7,180 nucleotides of DNA from Flavobacteriaceae bacterium (GTDB lineage: Bacteria; Bacteroidota; Bacteroidia; Flavobacteriales; Flavobacteriaceae). The stretch is from assembly GCA_020435885.1 (NCBI GenBank), contig JAGQYU010000254.1:1-7180 (forward strand). Reading direction: 5' to 3'. The position numbers and the translations under genes are program-made. Positions within the stretch are counted from its first letter, which is position 1. Every line of letters starts with the position of its first letter. The notes below the pieces were generated by a model, which had not been told where the DNA came from, made no database searches, and saw only the letters and a program-made list of their open reading frames with translations. Positions 1 to 6,747 of this stretch are shown in pieces.

Positions 1-1352
1 TCACCTTTTCTTCCCAGTTCCATGGTATAAACAGAGTGAGGTTGCACATATTTGGTAATGGCAAAAGATATGGCGGCTGTTATCATCAATGGAATAAATA
101 ATTCATAACCTCCTGTTACTTCCGCAATTAGGAATATGGCGGTTAACGGTGCATGTAACACTCCGGCCATCATACCAGCCATCCCCACAAGGGTAAAATT
201 ACTTTCAGAAACGGATATGTTGAAAAAAGGAATATTATTAAGGACTTTTGCTACAAAGTTGCCCATAATACTTCCCATAAAGAGGGAAGGAGCAAAAATA
301 CCGCCAACGCCACCGGCTCCAAATGTTAATGAACTGGCTATTATTTTAAAGAAAACAAGGCCTGCCAGCAATATTATAATGATCCAAACATTAGAGAGGT
401 CTAAATGCAGAAAATTATTTTCGAGCGCTTTTTCAGGATTACCTGCAATTAAATTATTGATAACATCAAAACCTTCACCATATAACGGTGGTATAAAGTA
501 GACCAAGACACCAAGACTGATACCACCTATAAGCAACCTGTGTATGGGTGATTTGATCTTATCGAAGAATTTTTGCATTCGGTCATATACTTCCGTAAAA
601 TAGATAGAGGTAACACCCGCAACCAATCCTAAAATTATAAAAAAAGGTACATCTTTAATTTCAAAACTATCTTCAATTCTAAAGGGCAACAACACATCAG
701 ACCCAAAGAAAAAATAGGACGTTATAATAGCTGAAATGGATGCCAAAAGCAATGGTAGCATAGATGCGATGGTCAAATCTAAACTGAAAACTTCTATGGC
801 AAAAACTATAGCAGCAATAGGAGCTTTAAAGATGGACGACATGGCTCCGGCGGCAGCACAACCAATCAACAATGTTCTTGTACTTTGGTTTAAATGGAAC
901 ATCCTGGAAAGATTAGAACTTATAGCCGATCCTGTTGCAACGGTTGGCCCCTCTAATCCTACAGAACCCCCAAAACCTACTGTAATTGGGGCTGTAAGGA
1001 TTGAACCTATCATTTGGTATTGTTTCATAATACCTTTCCTCTTGGAAATAGCATATAATGTTGACGGAATGCCGTGACTTACTTTATTCCGTATCACATA
1101 TTTTATGATAAAATAAACAATGGTTAGTCCAATGATAGGAAAAACAAAATAGAATGCATGATGATAATAACGTACCAAATTGCCTTCTAACAAATGTTGA
1201 AAAAAGTGTGTCAGGTTTTTTAGAACAACAGCACCTACACCTGATAGAAACCCTACTACAATGCTAAGTATATAGATAAATTGGCGCTGCGAAATATGTT
1301 TTGCCCGCCAAATTAGAAACTTTGTTAGTAATGATTTTTTACCGTTCGGCAT
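1..1352 (-). CDS. ClC-family chloride channel/transporter, C-terminus cut by window edge
   Basis: The minus strand from an ATG at 1352 reads open for 450 codons to the left edge. An in-frame TAG lies three codons upstream, so this ATG is the first possible one. The protein is a multi-pass inner-membrane ClC protein that moves chloride or similar anions. All core motifs are visible: SHGIP at residues 92-96 (chloride-binding serine region), GLEGP at 132-136 with the gating glutamate E134, GGIFAP at 350-355 with pore residue F353, and pore tyrosine Y442 in SVYTMEL. The position equivalent to the internal proton glutamate of E. coli ClC (E203) is V188, in AIEV, as in animal chloride channels. The membrane core is essentially complete here. 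What follows beyond the edge may be a cytoplasmic CBS-domain tail, as in many relatives, but this is not visible. The gene lies 47 bp after aspS in the same direction, with no hairpin between, so co-transcription is possible. A weak TATTTTTA box just before the ATG is a poor alternative promoter. Confidence 0.95.
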   Translation of the reverse strand, partial: MPNGKKSLLTKFLIWRAKHISQRQFIYILSIVVGFLSGVGAVVLKNLTHFFQHLLEGNLVRYYHHAFYFVFPIIGLTIVYFIIKYVIRNKVSHGIPSTLYAISKRKGIMKQYQMIGSILTAPITVGFGGSVGLEGPTVATGSAISSNLSRMFHLNQSTRTLLIGCAAAGAMSSIFKAPIAAIVFAIEVFSLDLTIASMLPLLLASISAIITSYFFFGSDVLLPFRIEDSFEIKDVPFFIILGLVAGVTSIYFTEVYDRMQKFFDKIKSPIHRLLIGGISLGVLVYFIPPLYGEGFDVINNLIAGNPEKALENNFLHLDLSNVWIIIILLAGLVFFKIIASSLTFGAGGVGGIFAPSLFMGSIMGNFVAKVLNNIPFFNISVSESNFTLVGMAGMMAGVLHAPLTAIFLIAEVTGGYELFIPLMITAAISFAITKYVQPHSVYTMELGRKG

Positions 1353-1399
1353 TTTTTCTAAAAATAATAATCTATAACTGCTTAATTAGCAATATATTA

Positions 1400-3154
1400 T
1401 TATTGTTTTATATTTAATTGCAAATGCAATTCATCTAATTGCGCCTGATCTATAGGAGATGGTGCATCTATCATTACATCTCGGCCGGCATTATTTTTAG
1501 GGAATGCAATAAAATCTCTAATAGTTTCTTGACCTCCTAAAATAGCAACCAATCTATCTAACCCAAAAGCAATACCACCATGAGGTGGTGCGCCATACTC
1601 AAAAGCATTCATCAGGAATCCGAACTGAGCTTTAGCCTGCTCAGGTGTAAAACCTAAATGATCGAACATCAATGCCTGTGTTTTTCTATCATGGATTCTG
1701 ATAGAGCCGCCACCAATTTCGTTACCGTTCAACACTAAATCATAAGCATTGGCACGTACCTTGCCGGGATCAGTATCTAATAATTTAATATCCTCCGGTT
1801 TTGGGGATGTAAATGGATGGTGCATTGCATGGTAACGGTTGGTTTCTTCATCCCATTCCAGTAGAGGGAAATCTACTACCCAAAGCGGTGCAAATTCATT
1901 AGGCTTTCTTAGCCCTAAACGCTCTGCTATTTCCATACGCAAAGTACTTAATTGAGGCCTAACTTTTTCGGTTTCGCCGGAAAGAATTAAGATAAGGTCT
2001 CCGGTTTTTGCTCCGGTTTTTGCTGCCCATTTAGCAAGATCAGTTTCATCATAGAATTTATCTACAGATGATTTGTAGGTACCATCATCATTGCAACGTA
2101 CATATATTAAGCCTTTGGCTCCTATCTGAGGGCGTTTTACCCAATCAGTCAAACCATCTATATCTTTTCTGGTAAAGGTATTTCCTCCGGGAACGGCAAT
2201 TCCTACCACCAATTCAGCATCATTAAAAATACTAAAATCTTTGTGTTGAGCTACATCATTCAATTCGCCAAACTCCATTCCAAAACGGATATCCGGTTTA
2301 TCGTTTCCGTATCGGCGCATGGCTTCGTCAAAAGTCATTCTAGGGAATTTTTCTACCTCTACACCGTTGATCTCTTTCAGTAAATGGCGTGTTAATCCTT
2401 CAAAAGTATTAAGAATGTCTTCTTGTTCCACAAAGGCCATTTCGCAGTCTATTTGGGTGAATTCCGGCTGCCTATCAGCACGCAAATCCTCATCCCTAAA
2501 ACATTTTACCAGTTGAAAATATTTATCCATGCCGCCCACCATTAGCAATTGCTTAAAGGTTTGTGGCGATTGTGGCAAGGCGTAGAACTGCCCTTCGTTC
2601 ATACGGCTTGGCACCACAAAATCACGGGCACCTTCTGGAGTAGATTTGATTAAATAAGGGGTTTCTACTTCAATAAAACCTTCGCCAGACAGGTATTTTC
2701 TAACTTCTTGAGCCACTTTGTGCCTAAAGATCAGTTTTTCTTTAACAGGATTTCTGCGAATATCTAAATAGCGATATTTCATTCGTAACTCCTCACCGCC
2801 ATCAGTTTCGTCTTCTATGGTGAAAGGAGGCAACAGGGCCTTGTTGAGAACTATAAGCTCTTTAACAAGTATTTCAATATCTCCCGTAGGGATGTTGGGG
2901 TTTTTTGAACTACGCTCTATAACTGTTCCGGTGATTTGAATTACAAATTCACGACCCAATTTTTGTGCTTGTTCTAGTAGGGTTTTGGGTGTGCGCTCTT
3001 CATCAAAGATCAGTTGAGTAATGCCATATCTATCACGTAGGTCTACCCAAACCATAAAACCTTTATCTCTTACTTTTTGTACCCATCCGGAAAGGGTAAC
3101 TTCTGTATTGATATGCGAAGCTCTCAATGCCCCACAAGTATGTGTTCTGTACAT
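1400..3154 (-). CDS. aspS: Aspartyl-tRNA synthetase
   Basis: Cytoplasmic class IIb synthetase that attaches aspartate to tRNA(Asp) using ATP. With the ATG at 3154 it has 584 residues, close to the 590 of the E. coli enzyme. Order of domains: N-terminal anticodon-binding OB fold (about residues 1-100, starting MYRTHTCGALR), class II motif 1 around 150-166 (ending GFIEVETP), the substrate-pocket QSPQ near 196, motif 2 at 219-234 (FRDEDLRADRQPEFTQ, with the catalytic Arg in FRDE), the bacterial-type insertion (GAD) domain at about 275-410, and motif 3 near 527-535 (GIAFGLDRL). The reading frame can be extended 9 codons to a TTG at 3181, but that codon lies inside the probable -7 promoter box, and the family normally begins at MYRTHTCG, so ATG 3154 is preferred. 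No Shine-Dalgarno sequence is evident. Whether it also charges tRNA(Asn) cannot be decided from this window. Confidence 0.97.
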   Translation of the reverse strand: MYRTHTCGALRASHINTEVTLSGWVQKVRDKGFMVWVDLRDRYGITQLIFDEERTPKTLLEQAQKLGREFVIQITGTVIERSSKNPNIPTGDIEILVKELIVLNKALLPPFTIEDETDGGEELRMKYRYLDIRRNPVKEKLIFRHKVAQEVRKYLSGEGFIEVETPYLIKSTPEGARDFVVPSRMNEGQFYALPQSPQTFKQLLMVGGMDKYFQLVKCFRDEDLRADRQPEFTQIDCEMAFVEQEDILNTFEGLTRHLLKEINGVEVEKFPRMTFDEAMRRYGNDKPDIRFGMEFGELNDVAQHKDFSIFNDAELVVGIAVPGGNTFTRKDIDGLTDWVKRPQIGAKGLIYVRCNDDGTYKSSVDKFYDETDLAKWAAKTGAKTGDLILILSGETEKVRPQLSTLRMEIAERLGLRKPNEFAPLWVVDFPLLEWDEETNRYHAMHHPFTSPKPEDIKLLDTDPGKVRANAYDLVLNGNEIGGGSIRIHDRKTQALMFDHLGFTPEQAKAQFGFLMNAFEYGAPPHGGIAFGLDRLVAILGGQETIRDFIAFPKNNAGRDVMIDAPSPIDQAQLDELHLQLNIKQ

Positions 3155-3178
3155 TTTTCTATTTCCGATTTGAAGATG

Positions 3179-3186
3179 CAAAATTA
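3179..3186 (-). promoter_or_regulatory. Probable aspS promoter, -7 box
   Basis: On the minus strand this reads TAATTTTG, an exact match to the Bacteroidota -7 consensus TAnnTTTG, 24 bp before the aspS ATG. That would give a leader of roughly 20 nt. The expected TTTG at -33 is not present; the nearest candidates at the right spacing are TTAC or TTTA, so the promoter is only partly consensus. The TTG of this box is also the alternative upstream start codon of aspS, which argues against that start. Confidence 0.45.
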
Positions 3187-3433
3187 CAGATTTTTGATTG
3201 TATAAAGTAAGTTTTGAAATTTCTTTTACAAATGATTTTTAGAGCTTTCTAAAGATAATTAGTACTACGATGGTAATTATTGTGTGATGGAGGTGATGTA
3301 AAAACCAACCAAGCAGTATTTTTTATGATTTTATTGAAGATAAACCTATATAAACACTGGGGTTGATAGATTTTAATATGATTTGAAAAACAAACTAAGT
3401 GGTATCAATATTTAAAAAAGGATATATTTAATG
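3187..3433. other. Intergenic stretch without recognisable gene
   Basis: This is the unexplained part of the 342-bp gap between aspS and katG. It is AT-rich with frequent stops on both strands. The longest ATG-led frame I noticed is 13 codons plus stop at 3325-3366 on the plus strand, without a ribosome binding site or any similarity I recognise. No tRNA-like cloverleaf, repeat family or strong hairpin was seen. It most likely holds the upstream promoter region of aspS at its low-coordinate end and otherwise nothing identifiable. Confidence 0.6.
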
Positions 3434-3469
3434 AAAAATAAAAGCGAGGGAGTTATTTAACTCCCTCGC
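3434..3469 (-). terminator. Intrinsic terminator of katG
   Basis: A perfect 11-bp inverted repeat (arms 3459-3469 and 3444-3454, GCGAGGGAGTT / AACTCCCTCGC) with a 4-nt AAAT loop is followed on the minus strand by the T-rich run TTTTATTTTT (3443-3434). It starts 27 bp after the katG stop codon. The GC-rich stem stands out in an AT-rich gap. On the plus strand the run after the stem (C, then ATTTTGAG) is much weaker, so termination is mainly of katG transcripts. It separates katG from aspS transcription. Confidence 0.93.
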
Positions 3470-3496
3470 CATTTTGAGTATTAACGATGAGTTCTA

Positions 3497-5665
3497 TTAT
3501 ACTAGATCAAACCTATCGGCATTCATAACTTTTACCCACGCTTTTACAAAATCGTTCACAAATTTTTCTTTGTTGTCATCTTGAGCATATACCTCAGCAT
3601 ACGAACGAAGAATAGAATTTGAACCAAACACTAAATCTAAACGAGTGGCAGTCCATTTTACGGTATTTGTCTTACGATCTCTTATTTCATAAATACTGCC
3701 TGCAGGTTTCCATGTGTTGTCCATATCGGTAAGATTTACAAAGAAATCGTTAGTTAATGCCCCAACTTTATCAGTAAATACACCATGTTTTGTACTACCA
3801 TAGTTGGCACCCATAACACGCATACCTCCAACTAGCACCGTCATTTCATGAGCTGTTAGCCCCATTAATTGGGTGCGGTCTAACATTAGCTCTTCAGGGC
3901 TTACCACGTAATCTTTTTTCAACCAATTTCTGTAGCCATCAGCCAAAGGTTCTAGTGGTTCAAAAGAAGAAGCATCAGTCATTTCATTAGTGGCATCTCC
4001 TCTTCCAGGAGCAAAAGGTACATCAACGCTATAGCCGGCTGCTTTGGCAGCTTGCTCTACACCAAGATTACCTGCTAAAACAATGGTGTCCGCTATACTA
4101 ATGCCAAATTCAGCAGCAATAGGTTCTAAAACCGATAACACTTTTGATAAGCGCTTTGGTTCATTTCCTTCCCAATCTTTTTGTGGCGCTAAACGAATGC
4201 GAGCGCCATTTGCTCCACCTCGCATATCCGAACCCCGAAAAGTACGTGCACTGTCCCAAGCAGTGGTAACCATTTCAGAAACAGATAATCCGCTTGAAGC
4301 TATTTTTGCTTTTACAGCAGCTACATTATAATCTTTTTTTCCGGCTGGTATAGGGTCTTGCCAAATTAAATCCTCTTTAGGTACATCCGGACCAAAATAG
4401 CGATCTTTAGGCCCCATATCACGGTGAGTTAATTTGAACCAAGCACGTGCAAATGTTTCAGAAAAATACTCAGGATCGTTCATGAATTTCAAAGAGATTT
4501 CCTTATAGATAGGATCCATTTTCATAGCCATATCAGCGTCGGTCATAATTGGATTATGCCTAATTGAAGAATCTTCAACATCCACAGGCCTGTCTTCCTC
4601 TTTGATGCTTACAGGTTCCCATTGCCATGCACCGGCCGGACTTTTTTTCAATTCCCACTCATGGTTAAAAAGCATTTCAAAATAACCATTATCCCATTGA
4701 GTAGGATGAGTTGTCCATGCACCTTCTATACCGCTGGTTACTGTATAACGGCCTTTGCCGGTTTTTGTTGGATTAGACCATCCGAAACCTTGTTCTTCTA
4801 CAGGAGCTGCTTCCGGGTTTGGTCCTAAAATGCTAGCATCTCCGTTTCCGTGAGTTTTTCCTACAGTGTGTCCACCGGCAGTTAATGCAACAGTTTCTTC
4901 ATCATCCATAGCCATTCTAGCAAAGGTTTCACGTACTTGCGCTGCAGTTTTCAGCGGGTCAGGTTTACCGTTTACACCTTCAGGGTTTACATAAATGAGT
5001 CCCATCTGAACGGCAGCTAATGGATTTTCCATAGTTTCAGGTTTATCCACATTTTCGTATCGACCATCACTTGGTGCCAACCATTCTTTTTCTGCGCCCC
5101 AGTAAATATCTTTTTCCGGATGCCAAATATCTTCACGGCCAAAACCGAAACCAAAGGTCTTTAGCCCCATATTTTCATAGGCTATGGTTCCTGCTAAAAT
5201 GATAAGATCAGCCCAACTTACTTTATTGCCATATTTTTTCTTAAGAGGCCATAACAAACGCCTCGCTTTGTCTAGACTTACGTTATCCGGCCAAGAATTT
5301 AAAGGTGCAAAGCGTTGATTACCAGTGCCGCCACCTCCACGGCCATCAGCAGTTCTGTAGGTGCCCGCTGCGTGCCATGACATACGTATCATTAACCCTC
5401 CGTAATGACCCCAGTCAGCCGGCCACCAATCTTGGCTGTCAGTCATAAGTTTGTGCATGTCTTTCTTTAAAGCTTCAATGTCTAGCTTTTTGAGTTCTTC
5501 ACGATAGTTAAAATCATTACCTAACGGATTTGTTTTAGTGTCGTGTTGGTGCAAAATATCCAGGTTGAGTGCATTTGGCCACCAATCCATAACCGACGTC
5601 CCTGTTTCGGTATTTGCTCCATGATGGAAGGGACATTTTCCTGTACTTGATTTGTGATTATCCAT
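3497..5665 (-). CDS. katG: Catalase-peroxidase
   Basis: Bifunctional heme b enzyme that breaks down hydrogen peroxide (catalase) and oxidises electron donors with peroxide (peroxidase); cytoplasmic, no signal peptide seen. It has 722 residues, compared with 726 in E. coli and 740 in M. tuberculosis. It has the usual two peroxidase-like domains: the heme-binding N-terminal one (about 50-435) and the non-heme C-terminal one (about 440-722). Distal-site residues are R94, W97 and H98 in RMSWHAAGTYR. The Trp-Tyr-Met adduct needed for catalase activity is complete (W97, Y225, M251). The proximal heme ligand is H266 in GGHTVGKTHG, with partners W324 and D378. The mobile arginine is R415 (HRDMGP), and S311 matches the TSGIE serine of the M. 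tuberculosis enzyme. The start MDNHKSS...KCPFHH fits Bacteroidota relatives; no Shine-Dalgarno is evident. It is transcribed divergently from oxyR across 101 bp, so peroxide induction by OxyR is expected, and it ends at a strong terminator. It appears intact. Confidence 0.98.
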   Translation of the reverse strand: MDNHKSSTGKCPFHHGANTETGTSVMDWWPNALNLDILHQHDTKTNPLGNDFNYREELKKLDIEALKKDMHKLMTDSQDWWPADWGHYGGLMIRMSWHAAGTYRTADGRGGGGTGNQRFAPLNSWPDNVSLDKARRLLWPLKKKYGNKVSWADLIILAGTIAYENMGLKTFGFGFGREDIWHPEKDIYWGAEKEWLAPSDGRYENVDKPETMENPLAAVQMGLIYVNPEGVNGKPDPLKTAAQVRETFARMAMDDEETVALTAGGHTVGKTHGNGDASILGPNPEAAPVEEQGFGWSNPTKTGKGRYTVTSGIEGAWTTHPTQWDNGYFEMLFNHEWELKKSPAGAWQWEPVSIKEEDRPVDVEDSSIRHNPIMTDADMAMKMDPIYKEISLKFMNDPEYFSETFARAWFKLTHRDMGPKDRYFGPDVPKEDLIWQDPIPAGKKDYNVAAVKAKIASSGLSVSEMVTTAWDSARTFRGSDMRGGANGARIRLAPQKDWEGNEPKRLSKVLSVLEPIAAEFGISIADTIVLAGNLGVEQAAKAAGYSVDVPFAPGRGDATNEMTDASSFEPLEPLADGYRNWLKKDYVVSPEELMLDRTQLMGLTAHEMTVLVGGMRVMGANYGSTKHGVFTDKVGALTNDFFVNLTDMDNTWKPAGSIYEIRDRKTNTVKWTATRLDLVFGSNSILRSYAEVYAQDDNKEKFVNDFVKAWVKVMNADRFDLV

Positions 5666-5702
5666 AATACTTTTTTAGTTATTTAATCTTTGCTTGTCTT
5701 TT

Positions 5703-5710
5703 CAAATTTA
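5703..5710 (-). promoter_or_regulatory. Probable katG promoter, -7 box
   Basis: The minus strand reads TAAATTTG, an exact match to TAnnTTTG, 37 bp before the katG ATG, implying a leader of roughly 30 nt. The region where TTTG should lie at -33 (about 5728-5737) instead reads CGTTTTTAT and has no good match. A weak -33 overlapped by a partly palindromic sequence is what an activator-dependent promoter would look like, which fits OxyR control, but this is inference. Confidence 0.5.
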
Positions 5711-5723
5711 ATATGTATTTTTA

Positions 5724-5763
5724 ATTGATAAAAACGATTGTTTCTATAATATTATTGATAAAA
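5724..5763. promoter_or_regulatory. Candidate OxyR operator between katG and oxyR
   Basis: An imperfect inverted repeat at 5728-5747 has 8-bp arms ATAAAAAC and GTTTCTAT (7 of 8 pairing) around GATT. It lies between two direct copies of ATTGATAAA (5724-5732 and 5754-5762) spaced 30 bp, close to three helical turns. Such symmetry over about 40 bp suits a tetrameric LysR-type regulator. It covers the katG -33 region and ends just before the oxyR ATG, so binding could activate katG and repress oxyR. The region is very AT-rich, so chance similarity is possible, and the match to the E. coli OxyR consensus is poor. Confidence 0.3.
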
Positions 5764-5766
5764 TAG

Positions 5767-6705
5767 ATGAATGTACGGCAATATGAATATATCCTTGCAG
5801 TAGCTAAGTTAAAGAATTTTGGGCTGGCGGCAGAAAAATGTTTTATTACTCAATCTACTTTGAGCACAATGATCGGGAAATTTGAAGACGAAATTGGCAT
5901 TAAGATATTTGATAGGAAGACAAAGCCTATAACTATCACTCAAGAGGGTGAAGTAATCATCCGACAATTAAAAGTGCTGGATAAAGAAATTGAAACTTTA
6001 AAAGAAGCCATTCAGAGTATAAAAGGAGAATTGGTTGGAGAAATAAAAATTGGTGTAATCCCGACAGTTGCACCTTATTTATTACCTGAATTTTTGAATG
6101 ATTTTGCTAAAAAATATCCAAAAATCAAATTTTCAGTTAGCGAAATGACTACTGATACCATTGTAACATTACTAGAAAAGAGAGAGATAGATATCGGTAT
6201 TTTAGCCATTCCACTGGAAAACAAACGATTAGTAGAAATTCCCTTATATAACGAACCATTTGTGTTGTATAATTGTTCAAATGAACAAAACAGAGAATAT
6301 GCAAGTTTAGAAACGATAGACTACAGTAAATTTTGGCTGTTAGCTGAAGGGCACTGTTTGCACAATCAGGTTACCAATATTTGCGATCTGGAATCCAACA
6401 AAAAAAATGACGAGGTGAATTTTAATTTTAGAGCGGGGTCCATTGAAAGTCTGGTACGATTTGTAAAAATGAATAATGGCCTTACATTGTTGCCCTACTT
6501 GGCTTGTTTGGATTTTTTCCCTAAAGAATATCAAAAAGTTACACATTTTAAACCTCCCGTTCCTGTTAGGACTATTGGATTGGTGGTTCACAATCATTTT
6601 GTAAAGAAGCAATTATTAGATCTTTTGAAAAAGGATATCCAAGACAAAGTATTACCGTTGCTGAAGCCCAGTGAGGAAGAGTATGTTGTTTCTCCAATAG
6701 GGTAA
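5767..6705 (+). CDS. oxyR: Hydrogen peroxide-sensing LysR-type regulator OxyR
   Basis: Cytoplasmic transcription factor of 312 residues, normal for the family (E. coli 305). Residues 1-60 form the winged helix-turn-helix DNA-binding domain (FGLAAEKCFITQSTLSTMIGKFE is the LysR signature), 62-90 a linker helix, and about 91-300 the periplasmic-binding-protein-like sensor domain. What marks it as OxyR rather than a generic LysR member is the pair C197 (in GHCLHNQ) and C206 (in TNIC), nine residues apart like C199 and C208 of E. coli, which form the sensing disulfide. H196 and T100 (GVIPTVAPYLLP) match the E. coli peroxide-pocket residues H198 and T100, while E. coli D202 is replaced by N200. Two other cysteines (C25, C170) are present. 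The ATG at 5767 gives the standard N-terminus; no Shine-Dalgarno is seen. Its divergent placement beside katG points to katG as a direct target. No terminator follows before rsmI, 42 bp downstream, so read-through is possible. Confidence 0.95.
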   Translation: MNVRQYEYILAVAKLKNFGLAAEKCFITQSTLSTMIGKFEDEIGIKIFDRKTKPITITQEGEVIIRQLKVLDKEIETLKEAIQSIKGELVGEIKIGVIPTVAPYLLPEFLNDFAKKYPKIKFSVSEMTTDTIVTLLEKREIDIGILAIPLENKRLVEIPLYNEPFVLYNCSNEQNREYASLETIDYSKFWLLAEGHCLHNQVTNICDLESNKKNDEVNFNFRAGSIESLVRFVKMNNGLTLLPYLACLDFFPKEYQKVTHFKPPVPVRTIGLVVHNHFVKKQLLDLLKKDIQDKVLPLLKPSEEEYVVSPIG

Positions 6706-6709
6706 ATAA

Positions 6710-6742
6710 TTTGAGAGGAAATTAAATAATCAACTACCTTTG
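6710..6742 (+). promoter_or_regulatory. Bacteroidota-type promoter of rsmI
   Basis: TTTG at 6710-6713 is followed after 21 bp by TACCTTTG at 6735-6742. Both elements match the Bacteroidota housekeeping consensus TTTG / TAnnTTTG, and the spacing is in the usual range. It lies in the 42-bp gap after the oxyR stop codon. Only five bases separate the -7 box from the rsmI ATG, so transcription should begin at or next to the start codon. Confidence 0.65.
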
Positions 6743-6747
6743 TTGGT

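Noticed and set aside
136..1077. Plus-strand open frames (136-501 and 736-1077)
   Set aside because: They lie opposite the ClC gene, whose minus-strand reading frame has all conserved family motifs; the plus-strand translations look like no known protein.
2319..2516. Plus-strand open frame inside aspS
   Set aside because: Antisense to the conserved motif 2 and insertion-domain region of aspS; no start signal or recognisable protein.
3325..3366. Thirteen-codon ATG frame in the aspS-katG gap
   Set aside because: Too short, without a ribosome binding site or promoter; expected by chance in AT-rich DNA.
4044..4828. Plus-strand open frames at 4044-4331 and 4622-4828
   Set aside because: Antisense shadows of the intact katG coding sequence.
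5726..5750. Sigma70-like pair TTGATA and TATAAT before oxyR
   Set aside because: The spacing is only about 14 bp, and Bacteroidota use a different promoter consensus. A weak alternative, TTTG at 5689-5692 with TATGTATT at 5712-5719, is also not convincing.
5745..5760. PerR-like or palindromic site ATAATATTAT upstream of oxyR
   Set aside because: The 10-bp palindrome is all A/T in an AT-rich region and fits the PerR box poorly once the spacing is enforced.
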